A DNA stretch of 64,000 nucleotides from Bradyrhizobium erythrophlei (GCF_900129425.1 NZ_LT670817.1:3534001-3598000); one strand, 5' to 3'. Shown: positions 32,634-41,933, counted from the stretch's first letter. Program-made: numbers and translations. The notes: generated by a model from the letters alone, not told the origin.

Positions 32634-33554
32634 ATGCTTCGAACCATTGCCCTGACCGGTTTTGCGGCCCTCGTGGCCGCCTCAGCGATCTCGCTTGCGC
32701 CGCCGGCGCACGCGCAGATCGGCAATATCTTTTCCGAACCCCCGCCGCGTCCGCCCGGTGCCATTCCGCGTGGCTATCAGCAGCAGCAGCCCGACGACGA
32801 AGAGGACGTGCCGGAATTGCCGCAGGGCCGGCTGTTGCCGACCCCCAACCGTCCGCTGCCGGGGCAGGGCGTGCCGCCCCCCGGTGCGGTGACGTCTCAG
32901 CCGCTGGCGCCGCCGCCCGGTACCACCGTCATTCCCCAAAATGCCCCGCCGGGGATCGCGGTCGCGCCGCCGCAGCCCAACCAGGGCGTCGCGGTCGCGC
33001 CGCCGGCCGCCAACCCGCTGCCCGGACTGCCGCCGGGGCAGCACCAGCCCAAGGGCGTGCCGCAGGCGCCGGCCACGTTGCAGCCCGGTGACGAGGTGGT
33101 CACCGAACCGCCGGCGCAGAAGATCGTCAACAAGAAGGCGAGTTTTTCGGGCCTCGACAAGATCACCGGCCGCATCATCAATTTCGACGAGGATATCGGC
33201 GAGACCGTCCAGTTCGGCGCGTTGCGCGTCAAGACCGACGCCTGTTACACGCGTCCGGCCACCGAAGCCGCCAATACCGACGCCTTTGTCGAGGTCGACG
33301 AGATCACGCTGCAGGGCGAAGTGAAGCGGATTTTTTCGGGCTGGATGTTCGCGGCAAGCCCCGGCCTGCACGGCGTCGAGCATCCGATCTACGACATCTG
33401 GCTGACCGACTGCAAAAACCCGGAAACCACCGTCGTCAGCGCCGCGCCGGCCGATGTGCCGAAGCCGGCGCCGCCTCCGGTCCAGAAACGCGCGCCACCG
33501 AAGCCGCGTCCACCGCCGCTGCAGCCCGCGCCGTTCCCGGCCTTCAGGCAATAA
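32634..33554 (+). CDS. DUF2155 periplasmic protein
   Basis: A 306-residue exported protein: signal peptide cleaved after PPAHA, a long Pro/Gln-rich linker (residues about 30-160) and a C-terminal DUF2155 domain at about 165-265 (LDKITGRIINFDEDIGETVQ, ACYTRPATEAA, IFSGWMFAASPGLHGVEHPI, YDIWLTDC). DUF2155 proteins are common in alphaproteobacteria next to aat, as here; the role is unknown. A Pro-rich tail follows. Confidence 0.85.
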   Translation: MLRTIALTGFAALVAASAISLAPPAHAQIGNIFSEPPPRPPGAIPRGYQQQQPDDEEDVPELPQGRLLPTPNRPLPGQGVPPPGAVTSQPLAPPPGTTVIPQNAPPGIAVAPPQPNQGVAVAPPAANPLPGLPPGQHQPKGVPQAPATLQPGDEVVTEPPAQKIVNKKASFSGLDKITGRIINFDEDIGETVQFGALRVKTDACYTRPATEAANTDAFVEVDEITLQGEVKRIFSGWMFAASPGLHGVEHPIYDIWLTDCKNPETTVVSAAPADVPKPAPPPVQKRAPPKPRPPPLQPAPFPAFRQ

Positions 33555-33588
33555 CGTGTCCGGACGCGGTGCAGCGTCCGGAGAACGT

Positions 33589-34266
33589 TCACCCCCGCGC
33601 CGCGATGATCTGAAGCGCCCGCAGGCCGCTGATCGGCCGGTCGACCGGTAATGTCGAAAAATCCGCCTCGCCTGCAATCGCCCTGTCGAGCAGGGCGGTG
33701 TAGCGCCGCCGCGAGATCTCGACCGCGCCGAAGCTGCGCAGGTGCTCGGTGACATACTGGGTGTCGAGCAACTCGAATCCTCCCGCGATCAGCCGCGCCA
33801 CCAGATGCACCAGCGCCACTTTCGAGGCGTCGCGGGCGCGATGAAACATGCTTTCGCCGAAGAAGGCTCCGCCGAGACTGACGCCGTACAGGCCGCCGAC
33901 AAGGTCGTCATCGTCCCAGACCTCGACGCTGTGGGCGTGCCCGAGTTCGTGCAGTCCGATGTAGAGATCGCGGATCCGCTTGTTGATCCAGGTGTCGTCG
34001 CGGCCTGCCTGCGGCGCCGCGCAGCCTGATATTACCGCCTTGAAGGCGGTGTTGACGGTGACGGTGAAGGCGTCGGAGCGCACCGTACGCGCCAGGCGCG
34101 AGGCGATGCGAAAGCCGTCGAGCGGAATCACGCCGCGCATTTCCGGCTCGACCCAGAACAACGTCGGATCGTCGGCACTTTCGGCCATCGGGAAGATGCC
34201 GCAGGCGTAAGCGCGTAGCAGCACTTCGGGGGTGATCTCGGAAGCGGCGGAGTCGCGTGACGTCAT
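33589..34266 (-). CDS. aat: Leucyl/phenylalanyl-tRNA--protein transferase
   Basis: A 225-residue enzyme of the N-degron pathway that adds Leu or Phe from tRNA to proteins with N-terminal Arg or Lys. Family blocks seen are EVLLRAYACGIFPMAESADD, FWVEPEMRGVIPLDGF, TWINKRIRDLYIGLHELG and GGLYGVSLGGAFFGESMFHR. I chose the Met at residue 18 of the longest frame, as earlier residues do not match the family. No clear ribosome site is visible. Confidence 0.9.
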   Translation of the reverse strand: MTSRDSAASEITPEVLLRAYACGIFPMAESADDPTLFWVEPEMRGVIPLDGFRIASRLARTVRSDAFTVTVNTAFKAVISGCAAPQAGRDDTWINKRIRDLYIGLHELGHAHSVEVWDDDDLVGGLYGVSLGGAFFGESMFHRARDASKVALVHLVARLIAGGFELLDTQYVTEHLRSFGAVEISRRRYTALLDRAIAGEADFSTLPVDRPISGLRALQIIAARG

Positions 34267-34363
34267 GGGCGCGAGGATAGCAGGCGGAAAACGGCCGTGC
34301 GATGGCCGGATCATCAATGCCGCGTGTCACGCCCGCCGGTGGCCGGCCCGCGCACCACCGCCG

Positions 34364-35455
34364 CTAGCTGGCGGCCGCGCTGGCGGGCGTGGTTGCGGGC
34401 GCGCTGACGCGGCGAAACCGCAGCACGATGCGGGTCCCGGCATGGGCCGGGTCGCGCTCGACGCTGGCATCGAGCTTGGACGCCATCGCGGTGACGATGC
34501 GCTGCCCCATGCCGGTGGAACGCGGGTCGGTCTTGACATTGAGGCCGACGCCGTTGTCGGCAATCGACAACACCACATTGTCGCCCTCCGCATTGAGGAC
34601 GATGTGAATAGGGCCGGCGCCGTCGGGGTAGGCGTATTTTACGGCGTTCATGACGAGCTCATTGACGATGATGCCGATCGCTACCGCCCGGTCCGGATCG
34701 ATTTCGATCTGTTCGGCCTTCAGGGTCAGCCGCGACATCCGGTTGCCCTCGGCGGACCTCCTGAGATCCTCGAGCAGGGCGTCGAGATACTGATTCAGCA
34801 GCACGCTCTTGAGGTCGTGCGAGGTGTAGAGCCGGCGGTGCACCTGCGCTACGGCGGCGACCCGCCCCATCGCATTGGTCAGCGCCACCTTGACGTCCTC
34901 CTGGGTGCTTGAATTGGCCTGCAGGTGCAACAGCGAAGCGATGATCTGCAAGCTGTTGCCGACGCGGTGGTTGACCTCGCGCAGCAGCACCTCGCGCTCG
35001 GCGGCCAGCGCGGCGTAGCGGTCGCGCGAGGCGTGGACTTCGGCCTCGGCGTCGTCGCGGGCCTTCCGGATGCGCGCCTGCCGCAGCGCGCCGTCGATGG
35101 CGACGTGGAGCAGGGGAATGAAATCGCCCTGGACATCCTTGACCAGATAGTCGGCGGCACCGGCCTTCAATGCGGTGACGGCAATGCTGGAATCCTGCGC
35201 GGCGGTGACGAATACCACCGGCGGCGAATTCGGGATCGCCAGGATCCGCTCGAGGGTTTCGAGGCCGTCGAGGCCGGGCATGTATTGGTCGAGCGCGATG
35301 ACGTCGATGTCGCCCTGCTCGAGGCGATCGAGCCCGTGTTGGCCGCTGGCCGCATGAACGACGTTGAAACCGAGCCGCGTCATGCCGCGGTCGACCAGCC
35401 GGGCGAGCGCCTCGTCATCGTCGATATAGAGCAGCGTGGGCATGGCGGAGGTCAT
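34364..35455 (-). CDS. Response-regulator-fused HWE-type histidine kinase
   Basis: A 363-residue protein. Residues 1-120 form a receiver domain (MPTLLYIDDDEALARLVDRG, LDQYMPGLDGLETLERI). A helical linker follows. Residues about 155-345 are a HisKA_2/HWE kinase: REVNHRVGNSLQIIASLLHL supplies the His near residue 162, then NELVMNAVKYAYPDG and GMGQRIVTAMAS. Such receiver-kinase hybrids relay signals in general stress response-like pathways. It overlaps the preceding response-regulator gene by 4 bases. Confidence 0.85.
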   Translation of the reverse strand: MTSAMPTLLYIDDDEALARLVDRGMTRLGFNVVHAASGQHGLDRLEQGDIDVIALDQYMPGLDGLETLERILAIPNSPPVVFVTAAQDSSIAVTALKAGAADYLVKDVQGDFIPLLHVAIDGALRQARIRKARDDAEAEVHASRDRYAALAAEREVLLREVNHRVGNSLQIIASLLHLQANSSTQEDVKVALTNAMGRVAAVAQVHRRLYTSHDLKSVLLNQYLDALLEDLRRSAEGNRMSRLTLKAEQIEIDPDRAVAIGIIVNELVMNAVKYAYPDGAGPIHIVLNAEGDNVVLSIADNGVGLNVKTDPRSTGMGQRIVTAMASKLDASVERDPAHAGTRIVLRFRRVSAPATTPASAAAS

Positions 35456-35892
35456 ATGGCGGCTGACGGAACCTGAATGACGGAGAAGAACAGCCCGAGC
35501 TGGCGAATCGCGTTGGCAAAGCTTTCGTAGTTCACCGGCTTGGTGATGTAGACGTTGCAGCCGAGTTCATAGCAGCGCTTGATTTCCTGGGAATCGTCGG
35601 TCGTGGTGAGCACCACCACTGGCGCACATTTGAGATATTTGTTGTCCTTGAGGCGGCGCAAGATCTCGATGCCGGTCATGTCAGGCAGATTCAGATCGAG
35701 CAAAATCAACAGCGCGTGGCCCTTTTGATCGAGGCCGGTGCCATCGCTGCCAAATAGATAGTTCACCGCCGCCGTACCGTTGGTGAACGGTATGATCTGG
35801 TTATTGACTCCGGACCGGCGGATGTTTCGCTCGATCAGACGGGCGTGTCCCTCGTCGTCCTCGATCATGATGATGGTAACTGGTTTGCTCAT
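35452..35892 (-). CDS. Single-domain response regulator
   Basis: A 146-residue receiver-only protein (TIIMIEDDEGHARLIERNIR; LILLDLNLPDMTGIEILR; VVVLTTTDDSQEIKRCYELG; YITKPVNYESF), similar to Rcp1-type regulators that pair with phytochrome-like kinases. It sits between two kinases in an overlapping operon, so it likely relays phosphate from the upstream kinase. Overlaps both neighbours by 4 bases. Confidence 0.88.
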   Translation of the reverse strand: MSKPVTIIMIEDDEGHARLIERNIRRSGVNNQIIPFTNGTAAVNYLFGSDGTGLDQKGHALLILLDLNLPDMTGIEILRRLKDNKYLKCAPVVVLTTTDDSQEIKRCYELGCNVYITKPVNYESFANAIRQLGLFFSVIQVPSAAI

Positions 35893-37418
35893 GAATCCCT
35901 GTTCCGGTTACTGGCGGTCCAGCCAATGGGCAGTGTTATCGTGAATGTGCTGCCATTGTGAAGGTCCGATGCGACTGACATGGTTCCACCCAGGCGCCGC
36001 ACCAGGGCCCTGACATGGGCAAGTCCTATTCCCTGACCGGGCTTGTCCTGGGTACCGGCGCGGCGAAAAAGGTCGAAAATCCGCTGGTGGTCCCTGGGAT
36101 CGATGCCGCGCCCATTGTCGGCGATCTCGAAAATCGCAAAGCCCAGCTTTGTCCGGCCCCGAACCGAGATTTCGCCGGGAACTCCGGGCTTGAGATATTT
36201 GATGGCATTGTCGATCAGGTTCGAGAAAATCTGTTCGATCGCGAGGCGGTCGCTGATGATTTCCGGCAATGGCTCGATGTGAATCTGAGCATTGGCATCG
36301 GCGGCCTGATGGGCAACCGTTGCGACGATGCCTTCGATCAGTTCGCGGGTATCGATCCGCACCGGTTCGAACTCGCGCCGCCCCTCGCGGGTCAGATTGA
36401 GGATGGCGGTGATCAGGCGGTCCATCTTGGCGATCGACGATTTGATGAAACCCAGGGCCTCGGTGAAATCCTGCGACAGCTGTTTGTCGTCATCGTCGAG
36501 CACCGGTTCGGTGTCGCTGGCATCAGCCGGCACCAGCGGCGCCGAAGCCGCGTCGCGGCCGAGCGTCGCGATTCGCCTGAAAATATCGCCGCGCAATTCC
36601 TCGAGTTCGCTGGTGAAACCCATGATGTTCACCAGCGGCGAACGCAGATCGTGGCTGACGATATAGGCAAAGCGCTGGATTTCGTTGTTGGCCTCGCGGA
36701 GGTCGGCGGTGCGTTCGTCGACCGTAGCTTCCAGATTGAGGTTGTTGTCGCGCAACCGCGCTTCGGCGTTGTCGCGTGCACGCGCCGAGCGCCGCACCAG
36801 AAAAATCGAGATGGCCGCCAGCACGACGACGAAGCCTGAACCGATCCCGGTCATCGAGGCTGCCAAGGTCTGGCTGCGGTCGGCGTTTGTGGTGCGCTCG
36901 ATAAACAGACGATCTTCTTCGGCGCGCATCTGGCCAGCCAGATCATCGATGTGGTTCATGGTGTCGCGGCCAATGTCCTCGCGCACGATCCGGGTGGCGT
37001 CGTCCATGCGCTGCGTGCGCGCGAGTTCGATCGCCTTGCGGAATTCCTCGATCTGCTGATTGACGAGAGGAAGCATTTCGTCGAGGAGCCGCTTTTGAAT
37101 GGGGTTGTCGCCTGCGAGTGCGCCGAGCCGCTTCAATGCAGGTGTCAGCAGGGACGCGGCTTTTTCAAAATCGATCTGAAAATCCGGCAGCAAGGTCGAA
37201 AGATAGCCGCGCTCGGTGCTTTCGGCGCGCTGCAACTGCAGTTGGCTGAACGATATCTGGTTTTCGACTTCCACGGTGTGCAGCACCCAGCGGGCGTCGT
37301 CGCGCGCCTTGTTGACCAGGTAAACCGAGCCGGCGCTGATCACCGTCAGCACCACGAGGCCCGCCGCAAGCAGCAGGATTTGCCCAATCGCGCGCCGGCG
37401 CGTGACATCAGGCGTCAC
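35889..37418 (-). CDS. CHASE3-type sensor histidine kinase
   Basis: A 509-residue kinase: membrane helices at about residues 12-34 and 190-212, a periplasmic CHASE3-like sensor between them (ARDDARWVLHTVEVENQIS, GDNPIQKRLLDEMLPL), then HisKA with FAYIVSHDLRSPLVNIMGF (His near residue 256) and an ATPase domain (NLIDNAIKYLKPGVPGEI, GRGIDPRDHQRIFDLFRR, GIGLAHVRALVRRLGGTMSV). It is first in the three-gene operon, so the two regulators below are its likely partners. Confidence 0.88.
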   Translation of the reverse strand: MTPDVTRRRAIGQILLLAAGLVVLTVISAGSVYLVNKARDDARWVLHTVEVENQISFSQLQLQRAESTERGYLSTLLPDFQIDFEKAASLLTPALKRLGALAGDNPIQKRLLDEMLPLVNQQIEEFRKAIELARTQRMDDATRIVREDIGRDTMNHIDDLAGQMRAEEDRLFIERTTNADRSQTLAASMTGIGSGFVVVLAAISIFLVRRSARARDNAEARLRDNNLNLEATVDERTADLREANNEIQRFAYIVSHDLRSPLVNIMGFTSELEELRGDIFRRIATLGRDAASAPLVPADASDTEPVLDDDDKQLSQDFTEALGFIKSSIAKMDRLITAILNLTREGRREFEPVRIDTRELIEGIVATVAHQAADANAQIHIEPLPEIISDRLAIEQIFSNLIDNAIKYLKPGVPGEISVRGRTKLGFAIFEIADNGRGIDPRDHQRIFDLFRRAGTQDKPGQGIGLAHVRALVRRLGGTMSVASDLHNGSTFTITLPIGWTASNRNRDS

Positions 37419-37549
37419 AACAGTCTCGCGTCATGAAGCAACAAGATTCAAGCAGGCCCCCGGACGGGAAGGTTTCCCAACCGGGCCAAACGCTCGTTCG
37501 CGCAATTGGTTCCATCGACTTAGAGGGGTTTTGGACGTTGGACAGCCGC

Positions 37550-38899
37550 TCAACCGGCCGGCTGTCCGGCCAGATACTGTTCCAGCCAGTGGATATGGTA
37601 GTCGCCGTCGATAATGGCGGGTTCCCGAACCAGCGCCCGAAACAGCGGGAGCGTGGTCTCGATGCCTTCCACCACCATCTCATCGAGCGCCCGCCGCAGC
37701 CGCATCAGGCATTCGGCGCGGGTCTTGCCATGGACGATCAGCTTGCCGACCAGCGAGTCATAATAAGGCGGGATCACGTAACCCTGGTAGACGGCGGAAT
37801 CGATCCGCACCCCGAGGCCGCCCGGCGGGTGATATTGCAGGATCTTGCCGGGCGAGGGGCGGAAGGTCACGGGGTTTTCGGCGTTGATGCGGCACTCGAT
37901 GGAGTGGCCGTTGATGACGACTTCATCCTGCGTCACCGGCAGATCGCCGCCGGCGGCGATGCGGATCTGCTCCAGCACGAGGTCGATACCGGTGATCATC
38001 TCGGTGACGGGATGTTCGACCTGGATGCGGGTATTCATCTCGATGAAGTAGAATTCGCCCTCTTCATAGAGAAACTCCACGGTGCCGACGCCGAGATACT
38101 TTATCTCCTGCATCGCTTTCGCCACCGTGGCGCCGATTTTCGCGCGCGCGGCGGCATCGAGCGCCGGCGAAGGACCTTCCTCCCAGACCTTCTGATGGCG
38201 TCGCTGCAGCGAGCAATCGCGCTCGCCGAGATGGATGGCGCCGCCGTGGCCATCGCCGAGCACCTGTATTTCGATGTGCCGGGGCTTCTGCAGGTATTTT
38301 TCGAGATAGACCGAGGCATCGCCGAACGCCGATTTGGCTTCGTTGGCGGCGGTGGAGAGTGCCAGCATCAGGTCGTCGGCGGTCTGCGCGACCTTCATGC
38401 CGCGCCCGCCGCCGCCGGAGGCGGCCTTCACCAACACCGGAAAGCCGATGGCCTGCGCGATCGCCATCGCGTCGTCTTCGGGACCAACCCCGCCGTCGGA
38501 GCCGGGCACCACGGGAATGCCGAGCTTCTTCGCGGTCTTCTTGGCCTCGATCTTGTCGCCCATCAGGCGGATGTGTTCGGCCTTCGGCCCGATGAAATCC
38601 AGATTGTGCTCGGCGAGGATTTCGGCAAAGCGGGCATTTTCCGACAGGAAGCCGTAACCGGGATGCACCGCGTCGGCGCCGGTGATTTCGCAGGCCGCCA
38701 GCAGCGCGGGGATGTTGAGATAGCTGTCCTTTGACGGCGGCGGACCGATGCAGACGCTCTCGTCGGCAAGCCGTACATGCATGGCGTCCGCGTCGGCGGT
38801 GGAATGCACCGCGACGGTGGCGATGCCGAGTTCCTTGCACGCCCGCAGAATACGCAGGGCGATTTCGCCGCGATTGGCTATCAGGATCTTGTCGAACAT
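37550..38899 (-). CDS. accC: Acetyl-CoA carboxylase biotin carboxylase subunit
   Basis: A 449-residue enzyme that carboxylates biotin on AccB using ATP and bicarbonate, first step of fatty acid synthesis. Signatures are KILIANRGEIALRILRACKE, ATP-grasp GGGGRGMKVAQT, EKYLQKPRHIEIQVLGDGHG and FIEMNTRIQVEHPVTE. It lies downstream of aroQ and accB on the minus strand with an 87-base gap rich in inverted repeats. Confidence 0.95.
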   Translation of the reverse strand: MFDKILIANRGEIALRILRACKELGIATVAVHSTADADAMHVRLADESVCIGPPPSKDSYLNIPALLAACEITGADAVHPGYGFLSENARFAEILAEHNLDFIGPKAEHIRLMGDKIEAKKTAKKLGIPVVPGSDGGVGPEDDAMAIAQAIGFPVLVKAASGGGGRGMKVAQTADDLMLALSTAANEAKSAFGDASVYLEKYLQKPRHIEIQVLGDGHGGAIHLGERDCSLQRRHQKVWEEGPSPALDAAARAKIGATVAKAMQEIKYLGVGTVEFLYEEGEFYFIEMNTRIQVEHPVTEMITGIDLVLEQIRIAAGGDLPVTQDEVVINGHSIECRINAENPVTFRPSPGKILQYHPPGGLGVRIDSAVYQGYVIPPYYDSLVGKLIVHGKTRAECLMRLRRALDEMVVEGIETTLPLFRALVREPAIIDGDYHIHWLEQYLAGQPAG

Positions 38900-38910
38900 G
38901 TTGTCCTAAA

Positions 38911-38980
38911 TGGCGAATAGCGAACAGCAAATGGCGAGTGGCAAGAGCGCAAAAACCATTCGCTATTCGCCACTCGCCAT
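38911..38980. repeat. Interleaved inverted repeats between accB and accC
   Basis: TGGCGAATAGCGAA (38911-38924) pairs perfectly with TTCGCTATTCGCCA (38959-38972), and ATGGCGAGTGGC (38931-38942) pairs with GCCACTCGCCAT (38969-38980). The two pairs overlap, so they are mutually exclusive. May act as an mRNA-stability or attenuation element. Confidence 0.7.
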
Positions 38981-38986
38981 TCGCCT

Positions 38987-39466
38987 CTACTCAATGATCA
39001 CCAGCGGTTCGCCGAATTCGACCGGCTGGCCGTCCTCGATGAGAATCTGCGTCACGGTGCCCGCGCGCGGCGATGGAATCTGGTTCATCGTCTTCATGGC
39101 TTCGATGATCAGCAGCGTCTGTCCGACCGACACCTTGGAGCCGACTTCGATGAACGGCTTGGCGCCGGGCTCGGAAGCCCAATAGGCGGTGCCGACCATC
39201 GGCGAGGGCACCACGCCCGGATGCTTGGCGATGTCGGCGACATCGGGCAGCGCCGCTATTGCCGGCGCGGACGCGGCGGGCTGAACGGCCTGCGGCATCG
39301 ATGCTGCAATGCTGATGTTGCGCGCGACCCGCACCCGCAGGCCCGCGCGCTCGATCTCGATCTCGGTGAGGCTGGTCTCGTCCAGCAGCAAGGCGAGTTC
39401 GCGGATCAGCGCGCTGTCGTCGCTGGTGAATTTTGCGGCTGTTTTGTCGTCAGGCTGGCGCGCCAT
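38987..39466 (-). CDS. accB: Biotin carboxyl carrier protein
   Basis: A 159-residue carrier. The C-terminal 80 residues form the biotinyl domain, with biotin-bearing Lys in EAMKTMNQIPSP (about residue 123). An Ala/Pro-rich linker precedes it. It is part of acetyl-CoA carboxylase with AccC next door. ATG start without any ambiguity. Confidence 0.95.
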   Translation of the reverse strand: MARQPDDKTAAKFTSDDSALIRELALLLDETSLTEIEIERAGLRVRVARNISIAASMPQAVQPAASAPAIAALPDVADIAKHPGVVPSPMVGTAYWASEPGAKPFIEVGSKVSVGQTLLIIEAMKTMNQIPSPRAGTVTQILIEDGQPVEFGEPLVIIE

Positions 39467-39507
39467 GAGCTTGATCCGGGGCTTTCTGTTTGGTGACGAG
39501 CGGAGCG

Positions 39508-39975
39508 TCAGGGTTTCGCCGTGACGCCGATCCGGGCGGCAAGACCTGATATCGCGAGCCTGTAACCCTCGATACCGAAGCCAGAAAGCGTTGCGAAAGC
39601 GGCCTTGGCGGTGAAGGAATGATGGCGGAAATTCTCGCGGGCGTGAATATTGCTGATGTGCACTTCGACGGCCGGAATCTTCACGGCCACCAAGGCGTCA
39701 TGCAGCGCGATCGATGTGTGCGAGTAGGCCCCGGCATTGATGATGATCCCGGCCGCCTTTTTGGCATGGGCCTCGTGGATGAAATCGATCAACTCGCCTT
39801 CGTGGTTGGACTGCCGGCAATCGGCGCTCAGGCCGAATAGCGCCGACGTGTCCACGCACAGTTTCTCGACATCGGCGAGCGTCGCATGGCCATAGGTCTC
39901 GGGCTCGCGGGTCCCCAACAAATTAAGGTTGGGGCCGTTGAGCACGTAAATCGTCTCGGCAGCACTGTTGGCCAT
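39508..39975 (-). CDS. aroQ: Type II 3-dehydroquinate dehydratase
   Basis: A 155-residue enzyme of the shikimate pathway converting 3-dehydroquinate to 3-dehydroshikimate. Family motifs: LNGPNLNLLGTREPETYG, SNHEGELIDFIHEAHA and AYSHTSIALHDALVAVKI, with the catalytic Tyr and His blocks. It precedes accB-accC in a common alphaproteobacterial operon. Confidence 0.95.
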   Translation of the reverse strand: MANSAAETIYVLNGPNLNLLGTREPETYGHATLADVEKLCVDTSALFGLSADCRQSNHEGELIDFIHEAHAKKAAGIIINAGAYSHTSIALHDALVAVKIPAVEVHISNIHARENFRHHSFTAKAAFATLSGFGIEGYRLAISGLAARIGVTAKP

Positions 39976-40176
39976 CCAGATCCCGGCAATGTGGCGGTGG
40001 TGGCGGGGTTATAGGTAACAACAGGCCCGAGGGGAAGCCTTTAGGCCGTCCGGCAGACCCCTCAAACGCCTCATCCGGTTGTTGAAAAGCGGTGCGGACG
40101 CTGCAGAAACCAGTCGTTAACCAAAGTTAAGGATGAATCGGCGGGGCCGCGCAGCGGTTGGAGAAATACCGGCAGA
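39976..40176. other. Intergenic region upstream of aroQ
   Basis: About 200 bases with no ORF or strong hairpin. It should hold the minus-strand promoter of the aroQ-accB-accC operon; I cannot assign -35/-10 elements with confidence. Confidence 0.3.
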
Positions 40177-40206
40177 CAAAAAGGGGCGGGCCAAAGGCCC
40201 ACCCCC
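40177..40206 (-). terminator. Intrinsic terminator after DUF1236 gene
   Basis: On the minus strand, GGGGTGGGCC pairs with GGCCCGCCCC around TTT, followed by TTTTTG. Confidence 0.8.
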
Positions 40207-40227
40207 TGATTGTCGGGTTAAGCGAGA

Positions 40228-40974
40228 TCAGGCGTCGATGACCGCGACGATCTCGAGGGTCCGCGGATCCACCACCACGATCTGTTCGTTGACGAGGACG
40301 AACTCGTATCCACGCCATTCCGGATAAATCGTCACGACTTCCGTCGGCAGCGGACGGAACGACACATCGCGGGGAACGCGGGTTCCGACCGAGATCGAGA
40401 AATTAGCGTGGGTTAGCGGCTGAACGTGTTCGCCGCGGATCACGGTGGTGATCTTGGTGCGCTGCTCACCCGAGAGCTTGGCGCCAGCGGCCGCCTGACC
40501 AGTCGTGGTCTGTGACTTGCTGTCCGCGCCCTTCGATTCCGCATTCATGTTGCCGTTGCGGTCTTGCCGGCCCTCGGCCTTCATGTCCTTGCCCGCGGCG
40601 CCCTTTTCATTCGTTTCCGAGCTCATGCTCTTCGACTTTTCGTTCTTCATATTGTTGTCTTGGGCCGATTTCTCGCCCTTCTGGCCGCCCTTCATGTCTT
40701 CCTGAGCGCGCTGGTTCTTGCCGCCCTGGGGCTGCATCTTTTCCTCGGACTGGCTGGACTTCATGCCCTGATCGGAACCCTTCGAATCCGAAGCGCTATC
40801 GCGATTCATGGGAGTTGCGGAGGGTGAACCTCGGTCCGACGACGGCGCGCTCTGCTGCGCACTCGAACCTGCCGACGGTGTTTCGCGGCTCATTCCGGTT
40901 CCCTGCGCGTTGGCAAAACCAGTTCCGGCGATCAGCGCCGCCGCTGCTACCGAGATCATCAAGCGATTAGTCAT
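40228..40974 (-). CDS. DUF1236 periplasmic protein with long low-complexity linker
   Basis: A 248-residue exported protein: signal peptide (MISVAAAALIAGTGFANA), a long Lys/Gln/Ser/Gly/Asn-rich low-complexity region (about residues 25-160) and a C-terminal DUF1236 domain (VSFRPLPTEVVTIYPEWRGY, EFVLVNEQIVVVDPRTLEI). DUF1236 is common in Bradyrhizobium. ATG 40974 is 8 bases after GAGGAG. Function unknown. Confidence 0.8.
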   Translation of the reverse strand: MTNRLMISVAAAALIAGTGFANAQGTGMSRETPSAGSSAQQSAPSSDRGSPSATPMNRDSASDSKGSDQGMKSSQSEEKMQPQGGKNQRAQEDMKGGQKGEKSAQDNNMKNEKSKSMSSETNEKGAAGKDMKAEGRQDRNGNMNAESKGADSKSQTTTGQAAAGAKLSGEQRTKITTVIRGEHVQPLTHANFSISVGTRVPRDVSFRPLPTEVVTIYPEWRGYEFVLVNEQIVVVDPRTLEIVAVIDA

Positions 40975-41094
40975 AGAAAGTCTCCTCAAGCGTTTGCATT
41001 GCCCGCACCGACAACGAAAGGAGATGTGTCATGTTCCGCGCAATTCGCGGTTCCACCGGATTTGTTTTTTGAACGTGCGATGAACACACAAATA

Positions 41095-41120
41095 AAAGGC
41101 CGGCGAGACAGCCGGCCTTT
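41095..41120 (-). terminator. Terminator hairpin after DsbA-like gene
   Basis: AAAGGCCGGC and GCCGGCCTTT form a perfect 10-bp stem around GAGACA, with A- and T-runs on both sides, so it can act in both directions. Confidence 0.85.
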
Positions 41121-41159
41121 CAGTTCAACAATAGCGATATCAATCGTTGCGGACGTTGC

Positions 41160-41933
41160 TCAGCACGTCGCCTTGCCGCAGCGGGCGAGGCCGATCTTTT
41201 CCTTGAGACCGTCGAGGCCGATCGCGCCGACCACCACCTGCTTGCCGATCACGTAACTCGGCGTCCCGTTCATGCCCATCGCCTCGGCGAGCCTCATGTT
41301 TTCCTCGATCGTGGCTTTCACCTCCGGGCTTGTCAGGTCCTTTTCGATCCTGGCGGTATCGAGTCCGGCGTCCTTGGCCGCCGCCATCGCGCGCGCTTTG
41401 TCCGCGGCACCGCGGCCGCCGAGCAGCTTCTGGTGGAAGTCGAGATATTTTTTGCCGGTCGGATCCTGCATGCGCACGGCGACCGCGACTTTGGCAGCCT
41501 CCACCGAGCCCTCGCTCAGCACCGGGAATTCCTTCAGCACGACTTTCAGCCTGGGATCGGTTTTCAGCAGCTCGAGCATGTCGGCCATGGCGCGTTTGCA
41601 GTAACCGCAATTGTAGTCGAAGAATTCGACGAAGGTGACATCGCCATCCTTGTTGCCGAGCACAACGCCGCGCGGCGAATTGAAGATCGTGTCCGCATTG
41701 CTGGCGACGCTGGCCTCGTGTTTCTCGGCTTCTGCGGCCGCCTGGCGCTTGTTCAATTCGGCCATCGACTCTTCCAGCACTTCGGGGTGCGCCACCAGGT
41801 AATTCCTGATGATGGTCTCGATATCGCTGCGCTGGCTATCGGAGAAACTCTGCGCCGATGCAGACGGCGGCGCGCCGAAAAGGGCGAGCGCGAGCAGTGC
41901 GGGAACGAGCAGGCGGAACGAAGGCATTGGCAA
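41160..41933 (-). CDS. DsbA-family thiol oxidoreductase
   Basis: A 257-residue exported protein with signal peptide ending PPSASA and the active site CGYC (FDYNCGYCKRAM) at about residues 107-111. A helical N-terminal extension (residues about 28-85) precedes the thioredoxin fold, as in the ScsC/DsbA-like group that forms oligomers. Downstream Cys residues near the end (ARCGKATC) are a pair of uncertain role. Periplasmic disulphide chemistry is the expected role. Confidence 0.85.
   Translation of the reverse strand: MPMPSFRLLVPALLALALFGAPPSASAQSFSDSQRSDIETIIRNYLVAHPEVLEESMAELNKRQAAAEAEKHEASVASNADTIFNSPRGVVLGNKDGDVTFVEFFDYNCGYCKRAMADMLELLKTDPRLKVVLKEFPVLSEGSVEAAKVAVAVRMQDPTGKKYLDFHQKLLGGRGAADKARAMAAAKDAGLDTARIEKDLTSPEVKATIEENMRLAEAMGMNGTPSYVIGKQVVVGAIGLDGLKEKIGLARCGKATC

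Noticed and set aside
38911..38980. Possible CRISPR or mobile-element end between accB and accC
   Set aside because: Only one set of interleaved inverted repeats, no repeated direct units and no transposase nearby.
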